Notes under the pieces: generated by a model
Database searches by the model: none
Seen by the model: the letters and a program-made list of their open reading frames with translations, nothing else
What the model was told of the DNA's origin: nothing
Part shown: piece by piece, positions 11,678-22,897 of the stretch
Layout of the letters: each line of letters opens with the position of its first letter
How positions within the stretch are numbered: the stretch's first letter is position 1
DNA from: Kwoniella bestiolae CBS 10118
Taxonomy: Eukaryota > Basidiomycota > Tremellomycetes > Tremellales > Cryptococcaceae
Assembly (NCBI RefSeq): GCF_000512585.2
Contig: NC_089244.1
Location: forward strand, 992,001 to 1,056,000
Reading direction: 5' to 3'
Length of the DNA: 64,000 bases
Position numbers and translations under genes: made by a program

Positions 11678-13758
11678 CTACGATATATACACCTTCTTCA
11701 GCCTTGTGAACGCGCACGTGTCCCTTGTCCGAGGACAGGTGACCACTCCGAAATTCGCATCCGCCATTTCGCGAAGGGCCTATACAGGTCATGAGAGACG
11801 TTAGCAATCTTATTTTACGTATGTATCCCATCCTACACTCATCTCCTCCCTATTGAGCGCGAAGCAACGAAGCACAACTCACCTGTGTAGAGTATACATA
11901 TCCATTAGGAAAAGCCAGCGGCTCATTCAAACTATCCATGACTTTCCCACTGATCCTACATACAATGGTCGAATTGACATGATGAGACATCGGCAGTTCC
12001 TTGCTCAACACTTTAAGATTCTCGTCGCATGTTGGACAATCAACGTTCCCGACAGGTTTCTCGGGATGTTCATGCAGATCTTCCTTCGGGGAATCGCAAT
12101 GATCGCCTCCCAGTGGTGCTGTGAGATGTTCCGAGACCAACAAGGACTCGAGGTTGTGGAGCGGTGGCGCAGCAGGGAGTAGTGGTATATGCGGCGATTG
12201 GGGGGATTTGACGTTGGTATCTGATTTCGAAGGTGAGATGTGATGCACGCAACTTGGTAGACGTAGTGAAGAGAGACCCGCCGATAATGCTAATGATAAA
12301 ATTGGCTGGGACGGCTGAGCGTATAGAGTGAGGAAGGTCGAGCGGAAGGAATCTCGGACGTCATTCCACCGTGAGGGGTCATAGAGTCTCTGCCAAACGA
12401 AAATCAATCAGTCAGAATAATACGAACATAGCCGGGAGGATGGAACTACTCACCTTGTACACCTCCACGCCGGTCTTCTCACCGAAACTCATCAACGTCA
12501 TACCCTGCTGTATCATTGGCATGTGAGTCGCAGCCCATGGAGCGAGGTTCTTCCGGGAGTAGGTAATCGCAGAGGTTATATCTCTTTTACGACAGAGTTC
12601 AATGAATTCTTGGAGACGAAGGGTGAATTCGAGATTGTTCTGACGAAGGTCCAAAAGCATGTCATTAGCGTGAGGTGTTTCACTTCGGTGGGGAAGGACT
12701 ATGAACCGAAAGCGAGTGTGTGAGAAACGAGATGCGGACAACTCACCTTGGTCTTCTTTAGTGTACCCCTATTCTCACCGCACCAAGCTAACGCTTCGGC
12801 ACATGAATGCTTCTCGATCAATGCAGTTTCGATCTTACTCAACTCGGCGAAAAGCTTGATATCGACCAAAGCCTAAAAGTACCAAAGGGCATGAGCTACA
12901 TTCCCAGCGATACGAGTGGAACTTAGCTTACCTCAATGTTCTGTTTCTTCGACAATGCTTCGGCAGTCTTCAGTCGTCCTGTGCGTAACAGATAGTCTAC
13001 GATATATCGATCGAGCGTCGCGTCAAACGTTAAGAGGGGTTGTTGTTTTGGTTCACTACGTGTACTTCATCAGCTAACAGAAAATCAGATTTGAGATAAT
13101 AGCTAACGTACGGTTCTGTGGGTGTAACTTCTCCATCTCCATTCGCTGCCCCATCAATGTCCATCTGAACGTCACCACCTCTATCTCCATTTGTAGCTTT
13201 CGGTTCCTCCTCTTTCTTGGTTGATATGTCTGAAACAGGAGTCAGAGCATTGAGGTATTCTAATCGAGATCGTAAAGGTGTAGGCTCCCTGGTACTCGGC
13301 TGTATGTCATCGAGCTATGTCAGATACGTCAGCTAGAGTATTCGTTCAATCAAGAAGAATTTGAATTTAGCTGACCTTTCTCTTTAGTCCCTTTGCTCTC
13401 TCTCCGATCTGATCCAGCTTATTTACCAAGCTCTGACGTCCATCTTCGGTAGATGAGGATGCATTGAGAGATTTGGTAAGAATTTGTAAAGCAATCTAAG
13501 GAAGGACGTTAGACATACTATCCTCCTACAGTAGAGAGTTGGTTCGGAACGCAGGCTCACCGAAACTGCATTGAAATCTTTTTCGACCTGTCTCTGAGCT
13601 GAGCGATGTGATCTTCTTAGGAGCTCATAGGGTGTCTATAGAAATCATTTGAATCAGCTTGTGATAGGTGTGAACGATTGAAGATCAGCTTGACTCACCC
13701 TGATCAGTGGCTCTTCCAATATCAAAGCGCCGTTGGTCGAAGTGGGTGTTTTGGCCAT
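11678..13758 (-). CDS. FYV10: GID/CTLH ubiquitin ligase subunit Fyv10 (Gid9)/MAEA
   Basis: RING-like subunit of the GID/CTLH E3 ligase, which in yeast degrades gluconeogenic enzymes. About nine exons, roughly 490 residues, starting MAKTPTSTNGALILEEPLIR. A coiled N-terminal region with a Glu-rich linker leads to a LisH helix pair (DRYIVDYLLRTGRLKTAEAL), a CTLH segment (LEFTLRLQEFIELCRKRDI) and a CRA-type region (RWNDVRDSFRSTFLTLYAQ). The degenerate RING at the end contains CPTCDENL, then ISGKVMD, LAFPNGYVYSTQ and a final exon with CPRTRDTCAFTRLKKVYIS. That end matches MAEA closely. It is divergent from EMC4 with a 409-base shared promoter. Confidence 0.94.
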
Positions 13759-14167
13759 GATGCGGCTTGGTTGAAGGGGTTGTGCGGCTGATGTTCAGTA
13801 GGTATACGGTGAATCTGATTGTGAGGGCTGATGGGTAGACGTATGGTGTAATTATGCAGAGTATCACAAGCAGGACACAGCTGGGAAGATGAGATGAGAG
13901 AGCAAGAATCACACCTTTGATATCTAACACCTTGACCTCGACACACTTCCGGCCGGTGATAAGCGTGATTCCTTCAAATTATCAGGCTCATTTTGGGAGC
14001 AGCCGAGTGTGGCTGATATTTTGTGATCCGATCTTATCGATGGCATCTGAGCTGCTTTGCTGCATCTCTCACCGAGAATTGTGATTTCACTTGTCTTGTA
14101 TGGATACATAACATTGCTGTCAGCAAGGAATACCCAGATCGATCGCCCATCACCAGAACGAGCAAAG
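13759..14167. promoter_or_regulatory. Divergent promoter between Fyv10/MAEA and EMC4
   Basis: 409 bases between two outward-reading starts. I recognise no TATA box or binding site. The role is inferred from position. Confidence 0.45.
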
Positions 14168-15289
14168 ATGACCCTCAGACTGGACTATACAGTCCCACAG
14201 AACAAGTGAGCTGGCCGACTTTGCACCTTCCATGTGACCAGCTAACATCGACCATGTAAAGGAACAACTCCATCCCTAACCCACCGGGGTACCTTCCTCC
14301 CGCTTCTGCCAAACAGCTATCCTCGAGAGTAAGCATCTCATATACATCCTACAGCCGTACAGTGAACTAAGAGACCTATAAGCTGATCGAGATGTGCGAC
14401 TTCGTAGAACACACAGCCAGACTCTGATGCTATAATCAAGCAGAATCGTAAATCGACGGAATTGAAATTGAGGAGAGCGTGGGATCTAGCTTTGGCGTGG
14501 GTATATTGTCTTTGGCACCTTGAGCAGGAGCAAAAACAACTCAACAGGTGTTATACCGAAAATCACAGCTAACCTGACCTCTCAGCCCCGCCAAATCACT
14601 CCCCATGCAAGCTATCATGCTCTATTTCTCCGGCTCGGGCGTCCAGATCTTCTCCCTGGGAATGATATTCATGCTTCTCACTGGACCCATCACAGCTGTA
14701 TTCAACATATTTAGGGGTGAGCTATGTTGTCTAACTCTCTACAATAAAGCTGTATACAGTGTTGCTAATGTTAGTTTGTTACTATCGTGATTCAGCTTTC
14801 GAGTCTTTACGTCCCACGCCCACTCCTTCCTCCTCGTCGTCATCCCGAAAATCAATCGATACGACCATCTCCGAACCAAGCTATGGTCCGCTGGTATTGC
14901 CTATGATAGCTTATGTGGCGTGTCAGGGATTAGTGTGAGTTGATCTTTCCCCCGTGCTGGATCTTCCTTCTCATTCTCCCCAGCCTCAATTGCCAACGTC
15001 AAATGCATATCTCACCGTTCACTCGGTAATAGGCTGATATTATATTCTGATACCTAGCCTCGCACTGGGTTTATGGAAATGTTCGACAATGGGTATATTA
15101 CCTACAGGAAGTGGAGATTGGCTACATTTCGAAACGAGATCGGATGTGAGTTGCATTGCTCCTATCTGATACCATTTCCGAAAAGATCTCCAGATGGTGT
15201 GTAAACTGATTAATTCCCGAATAACATAGCCTCCCGAGTGGTCATCTATCCGAAATATCGCATTGGGCCAATCAATCCCTCATTTGTAG
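14168..15289 (+). CDS. EMC4: ER membrane protein complex subunit 4
   Basis: Subunit of the EMC insertase, which inserts tail-anchored and multipass proteins into the ER membrane. About seven exons join to roughly 203 residues. The cytosolic N-terminus is proline-rich (NPPGYLPPASAKQL). The family core follows: LKLRRAWDLALAPAKSLPMQ, then MLYFSGSGVQIFSLGMIFML and the rest of the membrane segment. A serine-rich loop comes next, then a second hydrophobic stretch (PLVLPMIAYVACQGLVLALG) and LPTGSGDWLHFET near the end. It finishes GQSIPHL. The ATG at 14168 is the first that opens this frame. It converges with the Ubp1-like gene, 155 bases between stops. Confidence 0.93.
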
Positions 15290-15444
15290 ATGTAGATAAG
15301 ATGGAACGATGCAATACATGTAGTAATGGGTTATATGCTATGCAAGAGATAATGTCTAGTCTAAACGTGATAGTCAAGATCGAATCGAGGTATTACAACA
15401 ATATTTTTACCATACTCCAAATCTCCACTCCTTGCCTTGCATCG

Positions 15445-18118
15445 CTATATGACCACCGAAGCATTATTCAACTCCTTCTTCTCCTCACCATCATTTCCTT
15501 TTGCAACTTCACGCTTCTCCCCCTTCACTCCCCCTCCCCGATACTCCCCAACCCTCTCATAAAACAACATAAACACCGCCCCCCTACTTTCCCAGAGCGC
15601 CTCCTCACCCACCTCCTCAACATCAGCATCACTGATCCTCAACCATCCTTTTCCCGGTCCCTTCCCACCCAAGCCATCACGGACTTTCCCAAAGTACACG
15701 CAACTCTCACAAGCGCATTCGTCAGAACACGATTTATAAACTTTCTCAGGTCTATACCCTTTATGCGAGGTATCCGTATTCGCGTTCCTCGTCGTGGCCG
15801 AGTTGCTGGTCGGAGGAGAGGGTTTCCGGCGTATACAGATGAAATGACCTGATGAGTGGGTGTACCCATAATGCAATATAACACTTTCCAACCTGTAAAA
15901 TATCCTCTTCTTCCTTCCCTTCCCATCAATACCATTTACTGCTTGACTGATCCCAGTATTGGGTTGTTTCTCCTCCCACACACCATCACTCACAAACCTC
16001 GTCAAATCCAAAATCACCGGGAAATTCACTCTAGCAGTCTTCTTCAAAACCGAACCATACGGTGTGAATTCCGATCGTATGAATAACATCCTGAGCGACT
16101 GGGGTGGTCGAGTGAGAATACTCTGCCTGATCGACTGGGTACGGGATATCTGCCATTTAATAGGGATACTTGCGCTCCCGCTCCCCTCTCCCTCCCGATC
16201 TCGATGTAAAGGTTCCAAAGTCGGTTCGTTGAAATTCGAAATGACATTGGAATCTAACATCTCTTTCAATCTGTTTTCCACTCTTCTAGCTTCCCTGGCT
16301 CGTTTCTTACGGGAGTTGGTCATTTTCTCTTCTTTCGTTGAGGTTGACAAGGTAGATAATCCTTCTAATGCTGAGAAGGCTCCTGACCCGTTGGCGATGG
16401 CGGCGGAAGAACTTTTTTCTGTTTTGGCGTTAGCGTTAAACGCAGGTTTGGCAGTACTTGAACTAGGGGTGGATGAAAGTCTTTCGACCTCGTTTTGATA
16501 ATATGTCAGGGAAGTCCGTAATGAGCATGCCTCGCAGGTCACGTCGGATAGGTATTCTGGTGAGAGGTATTCCGCAAGACATGAATCGAGAGATACGTCG
16601 CCCTATACCAGATAAATCATCAACATCATCTTATCTTAGTCTGAAGAGCTATCGTCTTCCAAATGCACTCGAGGAGGAGAAGCTTTACTCACATGCAGAG
16701 GGATGGGTAGTTCCATCCCACCAACAAGGTCCATCCTAACCTCCGTCTCCCATCCACACGTCTGACAAACCCTCCGACGAGCCATAAGCCCTTCCCAGGG
16801 CTGGGCGATTCCCCTTACTTTCCTTCGCTTATTCGCACCCTCCAAATCTGCATTACCACCTACTAGGTTCTTACTACCAGCATATCCCTGGAGAGAGAGG
16901 ATTTCCCCCAAGCCTCTGAGTCTACCTATCTCACTGGCCACTTTCATGGCTTCGTCGGAGACCGCTTCGGCAAGTATGATGAATAACTCGTGGGCGTCTT
17001 GTTGCTCTCTCGTTGAGAGGAGACGACGAATTTGGGGCAGGGGATGGAGGGCCTGGAGGAGCGAGTGAGGGCGGAGGGGGGGCGAGCGGGAATGAGGGGT
17101 GTTGAGGTCTAATTATGGGTCAACATCAGTATATGATAGCCGAAGGACCGTTTATGAAATGATCCTACCTTGTATGACTTCCAATAGAGCATCCGTAACT
17201 GGCGTAGGGGTATCGGTCTCCACAGCTAGTTCTACGATTTTCTCCAGGTGGTTCACTAGCGATGTTATTGAAGCGAATGCCTATCGCAACCAATAAATTG
17301 ATCAGGACGTCAAGCGACTCCTGAGAATGGTTAACCCAAAGTCAAACGCACCTGCAGCACAGAGTTCATATAACACAACGTCCCAGAGAGATTGACCATC
17401 CCCGGAAAATGGTTATTCAAATCTATCACCGAACTCAAAATTATCAGCCCATCTGCCATGTACTCTGCGCTCAACAATTATTAAAAACTTACCAACATCC
17501 ACATGATCATGTCCATTCTGCTCAATCTTCCTTCTCCTCCTCTTCACCTTCCTCTCCTCCATCTGCACCCCATCTCTTTCCGTCCTCCCACTTACGGCCG
17601 AGCTACTCTCCGCTCCGAACCATCCAAAGAATCCGAATAACATATTAACGATCTCTATATACACTTGATGGAACACCGATAAAGTATATCGAAGAAGTTC
17701 ATCTAATGGCCAGGGAGAGGAGTAGATGACCGAAGCGATGATAGAAGATGATTGCCAATATGTGGTCGTGCGTTGAAGGGTAGGTACGGTATCTTCTAAG
17801 GGGGATTCTGAACTTTCTGAAGGAGCTGAATGAGAGAGGTTTAGGGAAAGGTTGACAGAAGATATGTCGGTATCGCTCGCCGGTGGGTTCGCCTGACTCG
17901 GCCTCGATGTCTCTTCAACAAGAGGGATTGTAGGATTATTTACAGTCGATGAGGTCGTCGGTTTTGTTGGGCAAGTCGAAGTTGAAGTCGAAGCGGAATT
18001 TTCAGGTTGGAGTGGGTAAGGTTGATTTGGTAGTTCGGTTGATTTATTTTGATTTTGGTTTTGTTTTTTACCTTGTTTGTTATGATAATTCCCTTTTCGT
18101 TTCCTCATTGCATCTTTG
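15445..18118 (-). CDS. UBP1: Ubiquitin-specific protease, Ubp1/USP30-like
   Basis: Cysteine deubiquitinase of the USP family. ATG 18118 is the first in-frame start. The first about 200 residues are low in complexity, then a hydrophobic stretch (LLRYTLSVFHQVYIEIVNML, followed by a Phe/Gly/Trp-rich segment) suggests a membrane anchor, as in yeast Ubp1 and human USP30. The Cys box in its own short exon reads GMVNLSGTLCYMNSVLQ. STREQQDAHELFIILAEAV follows, then a zinc-ribbon-like pair CQTCGWE and CEAC. The His box is LESVILHYGYTHSSGHFICI and the last catalytic region GWLRISDADVEEV. The Cys box has one residue more than the common NLGNTCYMNS form. It is divergent from VPS29. Confidence 0.9.
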
Positions 18119-18508
18119 TCCACCCTTGAAGACTCGAGTATCTCCAGTCTATCAGTATCAGTGATGCACTTGTCTATCTGTTGTGTAAATAGGAGACAAT
18201 GACAAGAGGTAAAAGGATGACATGCAGCGTAAAACAATTACAATGGTGATTGTGATTGGTGATGCAACGGAGATAGATTGATACTCCGGCGGGACAGGTG
18301 ACACGTGCAGCGAATGAATGAATGATGTTATGACACACCTCTCTCTATCTCTCTCTCTGTGTGTGCGTCCTCCCGTGCTTAGCATCTTGGACATCCCTAC
18401 TAAACAGACAGACAAGTTGATCAAGAACGATTCGTTCATCACTGCAGATACTCACTCGAACCTCAAGCACCTGAGCGAGCGCACTGCAGTAGACAGCGAA
18501 CCCGCAAG
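18119..18508. promoter_or_regulatory. Divergent promoter between the Ubp1-like gene and VPS29
   Basis: 390 bases between outward-reading starts. A CT-rich run at about 18341-18360 lies on the VPS29 side, as is common in fungal leaders. No clear TATA box is seen. Confidence 0.45.
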
Positions 18509-19611
18509 ATGGTCCTCGTACTAGTCATTGGTGACCTTCACATCCCAACCCTCACTCACGACCTACCGGCAAAGTTCAAGAAGCTCTTGGTAAGTGACAG
18601 CGTGAAAGTGATCGTTGTTGGGTGCAGGCTGATATCAAGCGATAACTCGCAGGTCCCAGGTAAAATAGGTCAAATCATATGTACGGGCAATGTGTGCGAT
18701 AAGGAGACATACGATTATCTACGGACGATCGCTCCCGAGGTTCATGTGGTAAGAGGGGAGTTTGACGAGGTGAGTCGTATGTTTTCATAAAACATGATAT
18801 TTCTCTACTCATGGAAATTACGTCTAGCTAATCAAATTCGCTGATAACTATAGAATACCCACTTTCCCTTATCTCTCACGATACCCCATCAGTCCCTTCG
18901 ATTAGGCGTAGTGCACGGACAACAGATCGTACCGGCTGGAGATGCAGATATGTTAGCAGCGTTGGCTAGGCAGATGGACGTGGATGTGTTGATAAGTGGT
19001 GGAACTCATCGGTAAGCTCTCTTCTACCAGGCCGTACGGCCGTACGATTGTCAAAGCGAGATATCATCTCGACAATGTATTTGGAGAGTACGATACGACA
19101 TGAGTAAAATATCGCAAATGATACAACATTAATCACTTGACTCGCTGCAATAGATTCGAGGCATTTGAATTCGAAGGGCGATTCTTCGTCAATCCAGGTT
19201 CCGCTACAGGAGCATGGAGCGGGTTATGGAATGGGTGAGCGCATTATCAAGATTCTGCTTGCTCCCCGAACGATATTCCACATTGCATGTCTGTCCCTTT
19301 AACTCAAATACAGTGCTGATCTCTAATCCCCCACACAGCGACGCAACACCTTCATTCGCACTGATGGACGTGCAAGGTCCAGTGATCGTTACATACGTGT
19401 ATCAGCTAGTCGAAGGAGAGGTGAGTGAATCTCTCTGACCAGCCGAGTGAATCGAGAGCTAAGTAAATGGAAAATGTCGTGATACCAGGTCAAGGTTGAT
19501 AAAGTCGAATATCGTCGCCCAGAACCTCCAAAGGACAATGTTAGCGGTGCGGGGATGGTCGCAGGAGTAGGTCAAGGAGCAGGTCGAGCGGAAGTTCCTG
19601 CTGGTTGGTAG
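18509..19611 (+). CDS. VPS29: Retromer subunit VPS29
   Basis: Phosphoesterase-fold scaffold of the retromer coat, which recycles cargo from endosomes to the Golgi. About six exons join to roughly 213 residues. Exon 1 reads [20 protein letters not shown]. Then come [59 protein letters not shown] and [13 protein letters not shown], all standard family positions in order. The C-terminus adds a Gly/Ala-rich tail after [12 protein letters not shown]. Conserved Vps29 usually carries changes that stop phosphatase activity; a structural alignment would be needed to judge that here. Identity is secure. Confidence 0.96.
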
Positions 19612-20340
19612 TTAGATAGATCCACGCCACGCCTGGGGGAGTTTAGATAGGTTGAAATATTGTTGTACACATGAATAGACAGTGGTACCTGTCTTGACGT
19701 TCTTCTCTCACCTGTCATACATACATCTGATTGAACGTTTTTACATTCTCGTGAAAACCCGTGTGCAAGACATGCAACACACCTCGTCAACTCGGGATCT
19801 CTGAGCTGCAGAGCCAGATCTTGGTAATGAGCCGACAGACAGCGGTCAGCGTCACATGTGCGATAATGTTGGTCGTATCGTTGTGAACGGTGCCGATGGA
19901 CAATTGCCGAGATCGTAACTTGCTACATCTCATGAATTGAGTGGAGTAGGTGAAATTGTCAGATGTAAAGCTTCACGTACTGTACAGACGTAGTACTCTG
20001 GTCCCCCCCTCATGCATGCAGCTGCAGATGCGATTCGGCAAATTGGCATGTGTTGCGCAGAGGTACAGAGTGGATCTAACTTGGGACTTGCGAAGATATG
20101 ATTATTCCCAAGGATCTAGAATATTCCACGAATGCGAAAACGAATACGTACGGTGATTGTCTCTTGACTCTGCAAGTTACATTTCAACTCGTGTTCCGAT
20201 AATAAATGACGAGAGTAGTACGCCACTTAAAACAGTACGTAACATCCAAGTACCGTATTCCAGTAAACCCAAATGACAAAGTCACTCACTTGATATTGAT
20301 ACTACTCGTAGTCGTACATGAACCAACGTACGTAGACCAG

Positions 20341-20378
20341 CACCATATACATACATGCATACATGCATGCATGCATGT
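20341..20378. repeat. CATA/CATG tetranucleotide repeat
   Basis: Direct reading shows ATACATACATGCATACATGC continuing as CATG units. The tract is partly self-complementary. A similar tract lies at 49482-49517. Confidence 0.85.
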
Positions 20379-21224
20379 CTCCATTCGTAAATCTCTCTCA
20401 GAGATCGATCGGCAGTATCCAGATCATGGATTAGGATCTTTTCATACGAGTATTCTGTACTGCTGATCAGATCAGATCAGATCAGTCGATGAACCGAATT
20501 AAACCGAGCCGGCGTTGTATGTACGACGTCACAGTATCATGACTTGTGCACCTAGTGAACCTAGTGGAACTCAGCTGCAGCCAGCAGAGGATAATTGAAA
20601 GTATGTTCATTCGGGTGTGGTGGAGATTGACAGGTAGTGGGGCCTTGTAACAAGAGATCTACACTTTACACTCTTGTACTACTCAAAATTAGTGTAGTAC
20701 GCACACACGGAGTATCGACTAACCGAGTAAGGTAAGGAACAAGACTACTACTACAACTACATACTCTCATCTCGTCTCAACGGCCGTAAGGATTTTTACT
20801 CCTGTATTTTACTGTACCATGCTCCATCTTACGTTGCTGCATCAAAAATGATATCGTTACTTATTAGCTGGAATCTAGTAGGGAGAAATTTTGACTTTGA
20901 TACCGTTCCGAGATGATCCAAAGTAACTTTACTGAATGAAACCTTGCCTGATTAATCTACTCGAGTAGTAGTCGCAATATACATCTAATTGACCGGCCAT
21001 GAAAGTTGTGAGAATGGGAATGGGAATGGGAGTGGGAGTGGGAATCCTCCACCATCTAATTGTTATGCGTCATTGTCTCATTCTAGAAATTTAATCTATC
21101 ATTTCGATTTTGCGCAAATCTGTTTTTCCTTTGCTTTGCTTTGCTGGAATAGCTTTGCTGGAATAATCAATCTTAATCAAGTGTCTCATAGCTAAGTGAA
21201 ATAGAGTGATAGGGAACTGAATCA

Positions 21225-21258
21225 AATCGAATCGAATCGAATCGAATCGAATCGAATA
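21225..21258. repeat. ATCGA pentanucleotide repeat
   Basis: About seven tandem copies of ATCGA, directly visible in non-coding DNA downstream of the cyclin gene. Confidence 0.85.
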
Positions 21259-21764
21259 GTCAGTCGCTCTGGACTTCTCCCGATCCTTGGAATAGTGGTC
21301 AGTCGTCGATCTTGATCTTTACATTGAATAGAGAGAGTATCGATTCATTCTTGTCATCTTTATGGTTGTATTTCCTCACGGCTCTATTGGTCTCACTTGC
21401 CAAGAGGAGACATACATACATGTCGTCGACGACTGTGACAGCAAGCGAACAATGCAAGCATGCATCGGATCGTGCAAAGAGAGAAGATTATCGGGATTTA
21501 TCGATTGATTTTATATCATTTGATAGCAATAGCAAAGCATTCAAAAGTTGTACTTAAAAACAGACCTCTGACCTTGTTGATTATGATATTGAACACATAT
21601 AACAGAAATTCCATTCTACTCTGAGCACATGAAGCAAGCAATGATTGCTGTGAGAAAACGAACAAAGAGAAACTTTATACAACGAATTGATATGTGATGG
21701 AAATTAATGAATGCAAGGGTATATATATGATTAAGAATGTAATGCTAGACAGACACGAAAGAGA

Positions 21765-22897
21765 CTACCATCCACCGACATGTATAGGTTCGCCCGATAG
21801 ATGAACATTGACAGCATGTGATCGCGACCTCGACTCGAACGCTCGGGTCATATCGAATCCTTTAGATGGATGTCGGTTCGACGACGACTTGTGAGAGGAG
21901 TGGTGATGTGAATGTCCACTCAGAGTGACTGGGGAAGGTGTCTTGCAGTCATCGGAGGCTGGTGAAGATTGCAAGGAAGAACTTGCGGACGAGGTGAAAT
22001 GTGGTGGCCGAGGGGACGAGTGATGTGTAACTGGTGAAATTGGTGGGGAAGGAAATGTCGCTGCGTGACTGGTAGATATTTGAGGTTGGTATGCTTGTCG
22101 TGATTTGTATGGTGATGGGACAGCTCGAATGGGTCGCGAGGATGGTTGAAGATCTGGGGTGGTTTCTGGTGTAGGGTAGGATCGAGAGGCAGACACCACT
22201 GGTGAAGGTGCGATGACTGATCCTTCGGATGATGAAGATGCAGATGATGCTCTGGCGACTGCCCTTGGTCCATGTTCGGATCTGATCTTGGCTTCAAAGA
22301 TGGCGATCTCATCACCAGCTACGTTCAAGTTCCATTCTAGGTAACCGCACATCTCCCTTTCCATCTGGTTGATCTCCTTGAGAGCGAACATCTTCTGAGC
22401 AACGATGCTCCATGATTGGTTCGAGTAGGTGTCGTCACAGATGACTTTCGAAGAGATCATGAAAGCGGAGATGAACAGTCGGTGACCTGATGATCCACGG
22501 GCGGCAGGATATCGTTGTTTCAATCTTGAAAGGAGCATCAACGCGGCAAAGGTGACGACGGAAGGAAGTCGTGTACGATGCAAGGCGTATGCGACGAAAT
22601 GAGCTAGTGTGGGAGTGGGGGCACCCGGAGCGGTAGCAGCAGGTATGTTGGGACATTGAAAGAGGGATGTGATCTAATGGCGGTGAATTGATTGATTAGC
22701 GAAAGGCGCCTTTGTGGAAAGGATGGAATGAGATCACTCACGAATCGAGCAGACATCACCGCCGTTTCTTCGTGTCCGTAAAAGGGATCCTGCGACGATC
22801 TAGATCCAGCAGGTTTAGTGACCTTTCTCTTACCCGATGGGGGGGTCGAGGTGCTCGGTCGATAAGCGGGGATGGCAGCGGATGACGATGAGGACAT
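21765..22897 (-). CDS. Pcl1/Pho85-type G1 cyclin
   Basis: Regulatory subunit of a cyclin-dependent kinase. Two exons give about 350 residues, starting with a serine run and PSTSTPPSGKRKVTKPAGS. The cyclin box is in exon 2: PTLAHFVAYALHRTRLPSVV, then RLFISAFMISSKVICDDTYS and EINQMEREMCGYLEWNLNV. This pattern is the Pcl1/2 type of basidiomycetes. The C-terminal half is Ser/Pro/His-rich and probably disordered; it contains many SP/TP sites. The 5' flank is very long and pyrimidine-rich on the coding strand, suggesting a long leader or extended promoter. It could be the main G1/S cyclin of the species, but sequence alone cannot tell. Confidence 0.9.

Larger units (their letters stand above)
19612..21764. 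other. 2.2 kb convergent intergenic region with simple repeats
   Basis: This lies between the 3' ends of VPS29 and the cyclin gene. No open frame shows family resemblance or plausible exon linkage. It holds several simple repeats: CATA/CATG at 20341-20378, GATCA at 20464-20486, GGGAAT at about 21012-21045 and ATCGA at about 21225-21258. It is also rich in GTAC and TGCATG words. It is long for a convergent gap in this window, where most are 140-430 bases. Confidence 0.6.

Noticed and set aside
18119..18237. Upstream start of the Ubp1-like protease at 18237
   Set aside because: The codon there is TTG, and no ATG occurs in frame before 18118.
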